A DNA stretch of 64,000 nt, taken from the NCBI RefSeq assembly GCF_015354505.1, contig NZ_JACAFP010000002.1:248001-312000 (forward strand). Direction: 5' to 3'. The translations under genes and the position numbers were made by a program. This DNA is from Microbacterium sp. UFMG61. Lineage in GTDB: Bacteria > Actinomycetota > Actinomycetes > Actinomycetales > Microbacteriaceae. Shown piece by piece: positions 10,257 to 18,714 of this stretch. Under the pieces are notes generated by a model. The model made no database searches, was not told the DNA's origin, and saw nothing but the letters and a program-made list of their open reading frames with translations. Numbering within the stretch: the stretch's first letter is position 1; each line of letters begins with the position of its first letter.

Positions 10257-10394
10257 GTCCTCCGGGCTTGTGCGTCTCGCCGCGGCGAGTTCCGCGCCGC
10301 CGCCATCGTCGGGCTCGTGCTCGCCTATCTCGGTCTGGTCCTCGCGGTCGGACTGCTGCTCGTTCGGCTGATGCGTCTGCTCGTCGCAGGCTGA
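10257..10394 (+). other. Open stretch encoding one membrane helix, no visible start (possible gene remnant)
   Basis: Between the tRNA terminator and the LysR gene, one frame encodes a 26-residue hydrophobic helix (IVGLVLAYLGLVLAVGLLLV) with a short basic tail and a TGA at 10392. No ATG or GTG with a ribosome site precedes the helix: the first in-frame GTG (10317) lies inside it. It may be the last helix of a lost membrane protein, a small unannotated membrane peptide, or chance. Confidence 0.35.
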
Positions 10395-10413
10395 ACCGGC
10401 TGGCCCAGACGTC

Positions 10414-11346
10414 CTAGTCGAGCAGGCTGGTGATCGCGGGGTCTCGTCGCGCGTAGTCGGCGGCGGTGGTGAGGATCACATCGCGCATCGCGGCGACGGC
10501 GACCGCAGGAGTGACATCCGCGCGATGCGCGAGACTCACGGTGCGCCTCATCATCGGATGCGTGAGTCGCACCGAGCGGAGCGCCGGCTGGTCGAAGAGC
10601 ACCATCGCCGGGACGACGGCCACGCCCACCCCTCGTTCGACGAAGCGGAGCACGGCATCCATCTCCGCCCCCTCGAGGACGTGATTCGGGGTGATGCCCG
10701 CGGAGCGGAAGGCGGCGTCGGTGGTCGCGCGCAGCTCGTAGGTCTCGTCGAGGGCGATCAGCGGAAGCGTGGCGAGATGCTCGAGGCCGATCGCGGGCGT
10801 GATCGCGACGGGAGGCTGGGATGCCGCGGAGACCACGACCAGTTCCTCGGTGAGCAGAGGCATGCGCGTGAGACTGAACCCCGACGGGGGCGGGCCCGTC
10901 GACTCGGTGATCAGTGCGATGTCGACGGCGCCGACCGCGAGCTGATCGACCAGCAGCCGTGACCCGCTCTCGTCGAGGTGCAGGTCGACACCGGGGTGGG
11001 CCGCGTGGAACGCGCTGATCGCCTCGGCGACGAGGCTGATGCAGAGGGTCGGCGGAGCACCGAGCCGCACACGCCCGCGGCGGAGACCCGCGAGCTCGCC
11101 CATCTCGTCACGGATGGCCTCTGCTTCGGCGAGCATCCGCTGGGCGCGGGGGAGCAGTGCCTCGCCGGCGGCCGTGAGCGCGATGTGCCCGCGCGCGCGG
11201 TGGAACAGTTCCGCGCCGAGTTCGCGTTCGAGTGTCGAGATCTGCCGACTCAGTGATGGCTGCGCGAGGTGCAGCGACTCGGAGGCGCGGGTGAAGTGGC
11301 CGAGGCGGGCGACCTCGACGAACCCGCGGAGCTGCTCGAGGTTCAT
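10414..11346 (-). CDS. LysR-family transcriptional regulator
   Basis: Protein of 310 residues. The N-terminal winged HTH (1-60) has the LysR pattern LRGFVEVARLGHFTRASESLHLAQPSLSRQISTLE. It is followed by the linker helix and two periplasmic-binding-like effector lobes (about 90-300, with VRLGAPPTLCISL and VGVAVVPAMVLF). It is transcribed away from the flavoprotein at 11418 with only 71 bases between the starts. This is the classic LysR arrangement in which the regulator controls its divergent neighbour in response to that pathway's small molecule. The effector is unknown. Confidence 0.92.
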   Translation of the reverse strand: MNLEQLRGFVEVARLGHFTRASESLHLAQPSLSRQISTLERELGAELFHRARGHIALTAAGEALLPRAQRMLAEAEAIRDEMGELAGLRRGRVRLGAPPTLCISLVAEAISAFHAAHPGVDLHLDESGSRLLVDQLAVGAVDIALITESTGPPPSGFSLTRMPLLTEELVVVSAASQPPVAITPAIGLEHLATLPLIALDETYELRATTDAAFRSAGITPNHVLEGAEMDAVLRFVERGVGVAVVPAMVLFDQPALRSVRLTHPMMRRTVSLAHRADVTPAVAVAAMRDVILTTAADYARRDPAITSLLD

Positions 11347-11373
11347 GTCTGCAGTCTATCGATTCCAGTAGAA

Positions 11374-11383
11374 CAATGCATTG
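11374..11383. promoter_or_regulatory. Candidate LysR binding dyad in the divergent promoter
   Basis: CAATGCATTG is a perfect 10-base palindrome between the LysR gene and the flavoprotein gene, nested in a wider TCCA...TGGA symmetry (11364-11386). Position fits a LysR recognition site. No binding data can be inferred. Confidence 0.35.
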
Positions 11384-11417
11384 GAGTTATTAGGCCGCCC
11401 TAACTAGCGTCGAATGC

Positions 11418-13148
11418 ATGAGTACTCGCGAACGTCAGATCTCCACCACGGTCCTCGTGATCGGCACAGGCGGTTCCGGGCTGCGCGCGGCGATCGAGGT
11501 CGCCGAACACGGCATCGACGTCCTCGCCGTCGGCAAACGCCCCCGACAGGATGCCCACACCTCCCTCGCCGCCGGCGGCATCAACGCCGCTCTCGGCACC
11601 ATGGACGAGGGCGACAGCTGGCAGCAGCACGCCGCCGACACCATCAAGGAGAGCTACCTGCTCGCCAACCCCCACACGGTCGAGATCGTGACGCAGGGGG
11701 CGGAGCGCGGCATCCGCGACCTCGAGCGCTGGGGGATGGATTTCGCCCGCGAGGACGACGGCCGCATCTCGCAGCGGTTCTTCGGAGCGCACACATTCCG
11801 TCGCACGGCGTTCGCCGGTGACTACACCGGCCTCGAGATCCAGCGCACGCTCGTGGCCAAGGCCGAGCAGCTCGAGGTGCCGATCCTCGACCACGTCTAC
11901 ATCACGCGCCTGCTCGTGCGCGACAACGTCGTGTTCGGCGCCTACGGCTTCGACCAGTCAGACGGCACGCGCTACCTGATCCATGCGGATGCCGTGATCC
12001 TCGCGGCCGGCGGACACAACCGCATCTGGCGCCGCACCTCGTCTCGCCGCGACGAGAACACCGGCGACTCGTTCCGCCTCGCGGTCGAGGCCGGGGCGCG
12101 ACTTCGCGACCCCGAGCTCGTGCAGTTCCACCCCTCAGGCATCATCGAGCCCGAGAATGCCGCGGGCACACTCATCTCCGAGGCCGCGCGCGGTGAGGGC
12201 GGCATCCTGCGCAACGCGCTCGGCGAGCGGTTCATGTCGAAGTACGACCCCGAGCGCATGGAGCTGTCGACCCGCGACCGCGTCGCGCTCGCCGCGTACA
12301 CCGAGATCGCCGAGGGGCGAGGCACCGAGAACGGCGGAGTCTGGCTCGACGTCTCGCACCTGCCGCGCGAGACGATCATGACCCGCCTGCCGCGCGTCTA
12401 CCAGACGATGATGGAGCTGCAGATGCTCGACATCACGACCGAGCCGATCGAGATCGCGCCCACCGCGCACTATTCGATGGGCGGCGTGTGGGTGCGTCCG
12501 GAGGACCACCAGACCGATGTCGACGGGCTCTATGCGATCGGCGAGGCATCGAGCGGCCTGCACGGAGCCAACCGCCTCGGCGGCAATTCGCTGATCGAGC
12601 TGCTCGTCTACGGGCGCATCGTCGGTCAGGCCGCGATGGCTCACGCGGCGGGTCTCGACGCCCAGCGTCGCTCGGCGGAAGCCGTGGCACAGGCCCGCGC
12701 CGAGATCGACGACCTGCTCGCGGCGGACGGCCGCGAGAACGTGAGGGCCCTGCAACGCGCGATCCGCAACACCATGACCCAGCATGCGGGCGTCGTGCGG
12801 TCCGAGGAGGGACTGCGGGCGGGTCTCGCCGACCTCGACATGATCGAGGGGCGGATGGAGGACATCGGCATCCACCCCGACATCGCGGGGTTCCAGGATC
12901 TCGCGCACGCGTTCGACCTGAAAGCGTCGGTGCTCGCCGCCCGCGCCACGATCGAGGCGGCGCTGGAGCGCCGAGAGACACGCGGATGCCACAACCGCAG
13001 CGACTACCCCGACACCGACCCCACGCTGCAGGTCAACCTCGTCTGGTCGCCCAGCACGGGAGTCACGCACGAGCCGATCCCCGAGATCCCCGCGGAGATC
13101 GCGGAGCTCATGCGCGAGGTCGACACCGAGGGCAAGCTCGTCGAGTAG
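11418..13148 (+). CDS. Orphan FAD-dependent dehydrogenase of the SdhA/FrdA/aspartate oxidase family
   Basis: Protein of 576 residues. The FAD-binding fingerprint is VLVIGTGGSGLRAAIEVAEHG, followed by the TSLAAGGINAALG loop of fumarate reductase/succinate dehydrogenase flavoproteins. Also present are the catalytic-domain motifs VQFHPSG and EAARGEGG, the active-site loop APTAHYSMGGV and the GLHGANRLGGNS FAD loop. The C-terminal helical domain (about 415-560) is complete. No SdhB or SdhC/D genes adjoin it, so it either works alone, as L-aspartate oxidase does, or uses a distant partner. Control by the divergent LysR points to a dedicated substrate rather than the housekeeping TCA enzyme. The substrate is unassigned. 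Confidence 0.8.
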   Translation: MSTRERQISTTVLVIGTGGSGLRAAIEVAEHGIDVLAVGKRPRQDAHTSLAAGGINAALGTMDEGDSWQQHAADTIKESYLLANPHTVEIVTQGAERGIRDLERWGMDFAREDDGRISQRFFGAHTFRRTAFAGDYTGLEIQRTLVAKAEQLEVPILDHVYITRLLVRDNVVFGAYGFDQSDGTRYLIHADAVILAAGGHNRIWRRTSSRRDENTGDSFRLAVEAGARLRDPELVQFHPSGIIEPENAAGTLISEAARGEGGILRNALGERFMSKYDPERMELSTRDRVALAAYTEIAEGRGTENGGVWLDVSHLPRETIMTRLPRVYQTMMELQMLDITTEPIEIAPTAHYSMGGVWVRPEDHQTDVDGLYAIGEASSGLHGANRLGGNSLIELLVYGRIVGQAAMAHAAGLDAQRRSAEAVAQARAEIDDLLAADGRENVRALQRAIRNTMTQHAGVVRSEEGLRAGLADLDMIEGRMEDIGIHPDIAGFQDLAHAFDLKASVLAARATIEAALERRETRGCHNRSDYPDTDPTLQVNLVWSPSTGVTHEPIPEIPAEIAELMREVDTEGKLVE

Positions 13149-13162
13149 CCCCCATCCGAACT

Positions 13163-13196
13163 CGCTCCCGGCGCAGGGTGCATCGCGACGGGAGCG
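13163..13196 (+). terminator. Possible terminator hairpin after the flavoprotein gene
   Basis: CGCTCCCG (13163-13170) pairs with CGGGAGCG (13189-13196) around an 18-base loop, 14 bases after the stop. There is no T-run, as is common in actinobacteria. It also lies just past the convergent acidic-protein gene. Confidence 0.45.
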
Positions 13197-13225
13197 GCCG
13201 GGTGGCTGGGCGGGGTAGGAGTCGC

Positions 13226-13543
13226 TCAGTCGCCCTCGTCGGTCTCCGGACCGTCGATGACCCCGATCCCGACCGCCTCATGGTCGGGCTCGGGGTCGTT
13301 GCGTGTCGGGGCCTTGGGCTCTTCCGCAGGCTCCTTCTCGGTGCTGGGCTCTTCGAGCTCGTCGTCGGCGGGGATCTCCGACGGATCGGCGTCTTCGGGC
13401 GACTCGGCCTCTGCAGGTGCGTCCGTGCTCTGCCCCGGGGTCTTGAACTCCCCGGCGTCGCCGGACGACGGGGTCGGTGTCGGCGTCTGCGCCTCGGGAT
13501 CGAGGTCGGAAGCCGGGTCCTGTGCGGGTGTGCTGTTCGTCAT
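13226..13543 (-). CDS. Small acidic, proline-rich disordered protein
   Basis: Protein of 105 residues, start set at the ATG at 13543 after AAAGGGA; an upstream in-frame extension is a shadow of the serine dehydratase region. Composition is dominated by Asp, Glu, Pro, Thr, Ser and Ala (TPTPTPSSGDAGEF, AEAESPEDADPSEIP), with almost no hydrophobic core, so it should be intrinsically disordered. No signal peptide or anchor is seen. It resembles the low-complexity acidic cytosolic proteins common in Microbacteriaceae. Function is unknown. It is divergent from sdaA with about 120 bases between the starts. Confidence 0.6.
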   Translation of the reverse strand: MTNSTPAQDPASDLDPEAQTPTPTPSSGDAGEFKTPGQSTDAPAEAESPEDADPSEIPADDELEEPSTEKEPAEEPKAPTRNDPEPDHEAVGIGVIDGPETDEGD

Positions 13544-13661
13544 GATCGTCCCTTTCGCATCGAATGCACCCCCAGGATGCGGTGTGCGCTCGCCGGGATG
13601 AAGGGGCTTGACGGCGGCAGACGGATCGTCCGCGGCGCGGATCACGACGTACGCTGGAGAG

Positions 13662-15158
13662 GTGACAGCGTACGTCTCGGCCTTCGATCTCTTCTCCATC
13701 GGAGTGGGTCCCTCGAGTTCCCACACGGTCGGGCCGATGCGGGCGGCGCTCGAGTTCGCCCATCGGCTCCGCGCGGCCGGGGTTCTCGACCGCGTCGCAC
13801 GTGTCGGCTGCACGCTCTACGGCTCGCTCGGTGCCACGGGAATCGGACATGGCACGCCGGATGCCGTCGTCGCGGGACTCCGCGGTCTCGATCCCGAGAC
13901 ATGCGATCCCGCCGAGGTGCGCGCCGCGTGGACCGACCTGCGCGAGGCCGCCACGCTGTCGATCGACGGCGTGCACGAGGTGCCGTTCGTCAAGGGCGAC
14001 ATCGTGTTCGCGCCCCGCACCAGACTTCCCGGACACCCGAACGCCATGACGATCACCGCGTGGGATGCCGAGGCGGGCGTCGTCGCCGAGGAGACCTATT
14101 ACTCGGTCGGCGGCGGGTTCATCCGCAGAGACGGCGAATCTCCGACGCTCGAGTCCGCGCCGCTGCCGTATTCCTACGCGGATGCCGCGTCGCTGCTCGC
14201 GCTCTGCGACGAGCACGGCCTGTCGATCGCCGAGATCGCCCGCCTCAACGAGACGGCCGAACGCAGCGAGGATGACGTGGCCGCCGGGCTCGACGCGATC
14301 TGGGACGCCATGGCCGCCTGCGTCGACGCGGGCCTGCACTCCGACGGCGTGCTTCCCGGGATGCTCAAGGTCAAGCGGCGTGCGAACATGATCCGCGCAC
14401 AGCTCGAAGAGGCCGAGGCCGACGGGCACCGCGAACTCCCGGGCGAGTGGCTGGGTGCCTTCGCGCTCGCCGTCAACGAGGAGAATGCCGCCGGTGGGAG
14501 GGTCGTCACGGCTCCGACCAACGGCGCCGCCGGCATCCTTCCCGCCGTCGCGATGTACTGGTGGCGGTTCCTCGCGGATTCCGGTCTCGGCGCCGGCAAT
14601 GCGGTCACTCCGTACGGCGAGCTCGTCGGCAGCGCGCTGCTCGGCTTCGGCGCGGAGGCGTCGCTCGTCGCGGTCGGAGCGATCGACGACCCCGACGCGG
14701 TCGCCGAGGCGAACCGCCGTCGCGGCATCCGCCGCTTCCTGCTCACCGCCACCGCGCTGGGATCGCTGTTCAAGGCGAATGCGTCGATCTCGGGGGCGGA
14801 GGGCGGATGCCAGGCTGAGGTCGGCTCGGCCTGCGCGATGGCCGCGGGGGGCCTCACCGCCGTGATGGGCGGAACCAACCGGCAGATCGAGAACGCCGCC
14901 GAGATCGCGATGGAGCACCACCTCGGACTCACGTGCGACCCCATCGGCGGCCTCGTGCAGATCCCGTGCATCGAACGCAACGCGATCGCGGCGGCGACGG
15001 CAGTCACCGCCGCACGGCTCGCTCTCCGCGGCGACGGCAGCCACTACGTCTCGCTGGATGCCGTCGTCGAGACCATGCGTCAGACCGGCATCGACATGTC
15101 GACGAAGTACAAGGAGACCAGCGAGGGCGGCCTCGCGGTCAACGTCATCGAGTGCTGA
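13662..15158 (+). CDS. sdaA: L-serine ammonia-lyase, single-chain Fe-S type
   Basis: Enzyme of 498 residues that converts L-serine to pyruvate and ammonia. It combines the beta domain at the N-terminus (FSIGVGPSSSHTVGPMRA) with the alpha domain. The [4Fe-4S] ligands are C383 (GGCQAEVG), C425 (TCDPIGG) and C436 (IPCIERN), with the 42- and 11-residue spacing of type II serine dehydratases. The GTG at 13662 was chosen because it follows CTGGAGAG and starts right at the conserved FDLFSIG domain; upstream in-frame codons add nothing conserved. It is monocistronic, and the next gene starts 60 bases later with its own ribosome site. Confidence 0.95.
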   Translation: MTAYVSAFDLFSIGVGPSSSHTVGPMRAALEFAHRLRAAGVLDRVARVGCTLYGSLGATGIGHGTPDAVVAGLRGLDPETCDPAEVRAAWTDLREAATLSIDGVHEVPFVKGDIVFAPRTRLPGHPNAMTITAWDAEAGVVAEETYYSVGGGFIRRDGESPTLESAPLPYSYADAASLLALCDEHGLSIAEIARLNETAERSEDDVAAGLDAIWDAMAACVDAGLHSDGVLPGMLKVKRRANMIRAQLEEAEADGHRELPGEWLGAFALAVNEENAAGGRVVTAPTNGAAGILPAVAMYWWRFLADSGLGAGNAVTPYGELVGSALLGFGAEASLVAVGAIDDPDAVAEANRRRGIRRFLLTATALGSLFKANASISGAEGGCQAEVGSACAMAAGGLTAVMGGTNRQIENAAEIAMEHHLGLTCDPIGGLVQIPCIERNAIAAATAVTAARLALRGDGSHYVSLDAVVETMRQTGIDMSTKYKETSEGGLAVNVIEC

Positions 15159-15218
15159 GCCGACGTCCCCGCGGTCGTGTCGGGGGCTGCGGCTAGCCTT
15201 CTGCAGAGGGAGGCGAGC

Positions 15219-15971
15219 ATGGAATCGATCTGGACACCGGGCAGCCGTCGGCGACGAGAGCCGCCGGTCGTGGCGGTGAAGGCGAACGACGATGCGCCCG
15301 AACCGGGTCGGCTCTGGCCCACGAGCATCCCGGCCGTCGCTCAGGTGCTGCGCGAGGGGATGGAGCTGTCTCCCGGAGTCACGTTCCTGGTCGGCGAGAA
15401 CGGCAGCGGCAAGTCGACGATCGTCGAGGGCATCGCGATCGCCTACGGGCTCTCGCCCGAGGGCGGCTCGCGGTTCGCCAGGCACAGCACCCGAGCCACC
15501 GAATCCCCGCTGTCCGAATGGCTCCGGCTGCAGCGAGGCGTCGGCGCCGATCGGTGGGGATTCTTCCTGCGGGCCGAGACGATGCACTCGTTCTACACGT
15601 ATCTCGAAGAGAACCCCTCATCGAGCGGCGACGTGCCTTTCCACGAGATGAGTCACGGCGAATCCTTCCTCGCCCTGCTCGACAGCCGCTTCGATTCACC
15701 CGGTTTCTACTGCCTCGACGAGCCCGAGGCGGCGCTGTCGTTCCAGTCGACGCTGACGCTCATCGCGGTGCTGCAGCGCATCGTCGACGACGGAGGACAG
15801 GTGCTGTGCGCCACGCACTCGCCCGTGCTCGCCGCTCTTCCGGGCGCGCAGATCCTCGAGGTCGGCGAGTGGGGCATCCGCCCGGCCGAATGGGGAGATC
15901 TCGAGATCGTGAACCACTGGCGATCCTTCCTGCAGGACCCGCCGAGGTACCTGCGGCACCTGCTCGACTAG
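15219..15971 (+). CDS. Stand-alone AAA/ABC-type ATPase
   Basis: Protein of 250 residues with a full ABC-class nucleotide site: Walker A GENGSGKST (about 65-73), signature-like SHGES, Walker B FYCLDEPEAALS and an H-loop ATHSP. It has no transmembrane or coiled-coil arms. The arrangement matches the RecF/OLD-like 'AAA family ATPase' (COG3910-like) proteins rather than a transporter ATPase: the N-terminal strand is WPTSIPAVAQVL and a helical insert precedes the signature. The ATG at 15219 follows GAGGGAGG. Function is unknown; such proteins often act in DNA-related or defence contexts, but no partner gene is next to it. Confidence 0.75.
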   Translation: MESIWTPGSRRRREPPVVAVKANDDAPEPGRLWPTSIPAVAQVLREGMELSPGVTFLVGENGSGKSTIVEGIAIAYGLSPEGGSRFARHSTRATESPLSEWLRLQRGVGADRWGFFLRAETMHSFYTYLEENPSSSGDVPFHEMSHGESFLALLDSRFDSPGFYCLDEPEAALSFQSTLTLIAVLQRIVDDGGQVLCATHSPVLAALPGAQILEVGEWGIRPAEWGDLEIVNHWRSFLQDPPRYLRHLLD

Positions 15972-15974
15972 CGC

Positions 15975-18527
15975 TCAGCGCGCCGCGCGGTTCTTGGTGT
16001 GCCTGGTCGGTGTCGCAGCCCACGGGTCCTCCGGCCACGGATGCTTCGGGTAACGCCCGCGCATCTCGGCCCGCACCTGGGCATAGGGGCCCGACCAGAA
16101 TGACGCGAGATCGTCGGTCACCGCGAGCGGACGTCCGGCGGGGGAGAGCAGGTGGAAGAGCACCGGCACGCGACCGTCGACCAGTCGGGGCGTCTCGGCC
16201 CAGCCGAAGCACTCCTGCAGCTTCACGGCGACGACCGGCCGGGAGGTCGGATCGTCGTGTGGCGGGTAGTCGATGCGGATGCGGGATCCTGTGGGTACCT
16301 CGAGGCGGTCGGGAACGAGCTCATCGAGCCGCACTGCGTCGGGCCACGGCAGCAGGCGACGGATCGCCGAGGTCAGATCGACCCGACCCACCGGGGTGCC
16401 ACCGGCCAGTGCATCGAGCTCCGGCGCGAGCCACGCGTCGAGTGCCGCGAGCAGTCCGGCATCCGACACATCGGGCCAGGGATCGCCGAGCTCGTGCCGC
16501 AGCAGAGCAAGGCGACGGCGCAGAGCATCGGCGGTGTCCGCCCACGTGAACATGCTGAGCCCCTCGCGTCGGAGCGCCCGGCGCACGGCGTCTCGACCCT
16601 CCGCGACCGATGCCCGTACCGGCGCGGACGAGCGCAGGATCGCGCCGACGCGTCGTTCGCGACGTGCCTGCACGCGCCCTCCGATGAACTCGGCCTCGAC
16701 GCGGTCGGTGATGAGGTGACTCGCGGCCTTCTCGATCTGGGCCTCGGTGAGCGCGGACGCGGCGCGGATGATCGCCCCGGAACCGGCAGCAGCACGTCCG
16801 GAGGCGCGTGCGACATCGGCCACCGCGAGCCACTCGACCGCCCCGAGGGGGCCGCGCACCGCGGCGCGGGTTCCCGAGGCGAGCAGGAACGTGGCCCCCT
16901 CGGCCGTGCGATCGACGCGGTGGGCGATGCGCTCGGGAAAAGCCAGCGCGATGACGAGGCCGACGCCGTCGAGGTCCGACCGGATGCCTGGCGTCGCGGC
17001 GATCATGCGCTCCAGCCGATCCGCGTCGCTGCGCCACCGGCGGGCATCCGGTGTGCGGCCGCCGCGAAGGGCGATGAGGGCCTGTGCGGCGTCGGCCTCG
17101 GCGATGCGCAGGTCTCCGCCGAGCAGCGCGACGACTTCGGCGGCGAGCCGAGCGCCGACCGATCGGGCACCGTCGCGCAGGGCGCGGGCGAGCCGCGGAT
17201 CGGCGGGGATGCGAGCCAGGGTGCGACCCTCGGCCGTGACGCGGCCCTCGTCGTCGATCGCTCCGAGACCGTGCAGCACCGCGGTGGCATCCGCCAGGTT
17301 CTCTGCCGCTAGCGGGTCGATCATGCGCAGACCCTCCCCGCCCGGGGCACCCCAGCAGGCGAGCAGCAGCGCGGCATCGGCGAGATCGGTCACCGCGATC
17401 TCGGGAACCGGGCGGGCGGGGGCCGCGGCGTAGGTGCCCTCGTCGACGCAGCGGATGACGGCCCCGGGACCCTGGCGGGTGGCGCGCCCCGCACGTTGCA
17501 CGCTGGACGACCGCGAGGCGGCGGTGGTCACGAGGCCTGTCATTCCCCGGGCGACATCCCGCTGCGGATGCCGCGAGAGGCAGCTGTCCACGACCAGCCG
17601 CACTCCGGGCACCGTCAGCGAGGACTCAGCGAGCGACGTCGTCACGATGATGCGAGGAGGGTCCTGCGGTCGACGTCCGCGGATCACGGCATCCTGCTCG
17701 GCCGCGGGGATCTGGCCGTGTAGTTCTCGCACGTCGAATGCGGTGTTCGAGCCGCGGATGCGGCGGGCGATCTCCGACACCTCGCGAGCGCCCGGGGCGA
17801 ACACCAGCACATCGGCCGCGGGGTCGTTGCGGCCGAGGTCGAGAGCGGCGGCCGTCGTGGTGCGTGCCACATGATCGAGGAAACCCCGGGTGACACCGCG
17901 CTCGTCGAGCCGCGGCACCGGGCTCGGAGCCCAGCTCTCGATGAGGGGGAACGCCGGGACGTCATGGTGCACGACCGGGGCGGGGCCGCCGTCCGTCCCG
18001 ATGACGGTGGCGATACGCGTGGCGTCGAGGGTGGCGGACATGGCGATGAGTGTCAGGTCGTCACGCAGCTCGCGCACCTCCGAGAGCAGCCCGATCAGCA
18101 GGTCCGTCTCGATCGCGCGTTCGTGCACCTCGTCGATGATCACGGCATCCACACCGTCGAGTCCCGGATCATCGAGCATCCGGCGCAGCAGCACTCCTGC
18201 CGTGACGAACTCGATCCGCGTCTCAGGCCCCGCCGAGCGCTCGCCGCGAACCGTGAAGCCGACTCGGGTGCCGAGCGGTGAGCCGTCGAGGTGCGCGAGG
18301 CGCCGTGCCGCCGCGCGGGCGGCCACGCGGCGGGGCTGGGTGACGATCACGCGGCCCGAGCTCCGCGATGCGAGCAGCGGTGGAACGAGCGTGGTCTTGC
18401 CCGTGCCGGGCGGTGCGCTCACGACCACCGACCCGCTCGCGTCGAGCCCGGCCAAGAGATCGTCGAGGGCGGTCGCGAACGAGAGTCCCGCGCCCATGGC
18501 GGCGAGGTCGAAGGCAACGGATGGCAT
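15975..18527 (-). CDS. hrpB: ATP-dependent helicase HrpB
   Basis: DEAH-box helicase of 850 residues. The order of motifs is: Walker A APPGTGKTT (about 40), TQPRRVAARAAARRL, DEXH box IIDEVHERAIETD, SATLD, then helicase C motifs TSLAESSLTVPGVRLV and QRAGRATRQGPG. These are followed by the HA2-like and HrpB-specific C-terminal domains, ending in RYPKHPWPEDPW. Length and the closing domain identify HrpB rather than HrpA. Its cellular role is RNA-related but poorly defined. The start at 18527 follows TGGAGC, with the conserved FDLAAMGAGLSFA region right after. Its end is convergent with the AAA ATPase, 3 bases apart. Confidence 0.93.
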   Translation of the reverse strand: MPSVAFDLAAMGAGLSFATALDDLLAGLDASGSVVVSAPPGTGKTTLVPPLLASRSSGRVIVTQPRRVAARAAARRLAHLDGSPLGTRVGFTVRGERSAGPETRIEFVTAGVLLRRMLDDPGLDGVDAVIIDEVHERAIETDLLIGLLSEVRELRDDLTLIAMSATLDATRIATVIGTDGGPAPVVHHDVPAFPLIESWAPSPVPRLDERGVTRGFLDHVARTTTAAALDLGRNDPAADVLVFAPGAREVSEIARRIRGSNTAFDVRELHGQIPAAEQDAVIRGRRPQDPPRIIVTTSLAESSLTVPGVRLVVDSCLSRHPQRDVARGMTGLVTTAASRSSSVQRAGRATRQGPGAVIRCVDEGTYAAAPARPVPEIAVTDLADAALLLACWGAPGGEGLRMIDPLAAENLADATAVLHGLGAIDDEGRVTAEGRTLARIPADPRLARALRDGARSVGARLAAEVVALLGGDLRIAEADAAQALIALRGGRTPDARRWRSDADRLERMIAATPGIRSDLDGVGLVIALAFPERIAHRVDRTAEGATFLLASGTRAAVRGPLGAVEWLAVADVARASGRAAAGSGAIIRAASALTEAQIEKAASHLITDRVEAEFIGGRVQARRERRVGAILRSSAPVRASVAEGRDAVRRALRREGLSMFTWADTADALRRRLALLRHELGDPWPDVSDAGLLAALDAWLAPELDALAGGTPVGRVDLTSAIRRLLPWPDAVRLDELVPDRLEVPTGSRIRIDYPPHDDPTSRPVVAVKLQECFGWAETPRLVDGRVPVLFHLLSPAGRPLAVTDDLASFWSGPYAQVRAEMRGRYPKHPWPEDPWAATPTRHTKNRAAR

Positions 18528-18557
18528 TGCTCCAGTCTGCCGGGTCGGCGGTGCGGC

Positions 18558-18643
18558 GTTCACAACTCAGCAGGAGTGGGGTCGACGTGCCCGGAGAAAC
18601 GGTCCTGCGCCACGGACGCGGCGATCCATGCTGAGTTGTGAAC
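18558..18643. repeat. Perfect 15-bp inverted repeat, 86 bp in total
   Basis: GTTCACAACTCAGCA (18558-18572) and its exact complement TGCTGAGTTGTGAAC (18629-18643) flank a 56-base GC-rich spacer, 30 bases upstream of hrpB. The arms are AT-richer than the surrounding DNA, and the spacer lies between the 5' end of hrpB and the 3' end of the SPFH gene. It looks like a small non-coding repeat element (MITE- or REP-like) rather than a terminator, because the loop is far too long. No flanking target duplication was recognised. Confidence 0.6.
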
Positions 18644-18666
18644 AGTGCTGCACCGGGATGAAACAA

Positions 18667-18698
18667 CGGATGCCGCGACCGATCGGTCGCGGCATCCG
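18667..18698 (-). terminator. 32-bp perfect palindrome, terminator of the SPFH gene
   Basis: A perfectly self-complementary 32-base sequence built from CGGATGCCGCGACCGA and its complement. On the minus strand it lies just after the SPFH stop and is followed by TTGTTTC, so it should form a strong terminator stem. Each arm contains the window's over-represented GGATGC hexamer. Confidence 0.8.
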
Positions 18699-18714
18699 CT
18701 GTGGGGTGTGCTGT

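Noticed and set aside
13278..15587. Minus-strand open frame of 769 codons opposite the serine dehydratase
   Set aside because: Shadow frame of sdaA and the AAA gene, with no coherent fold.
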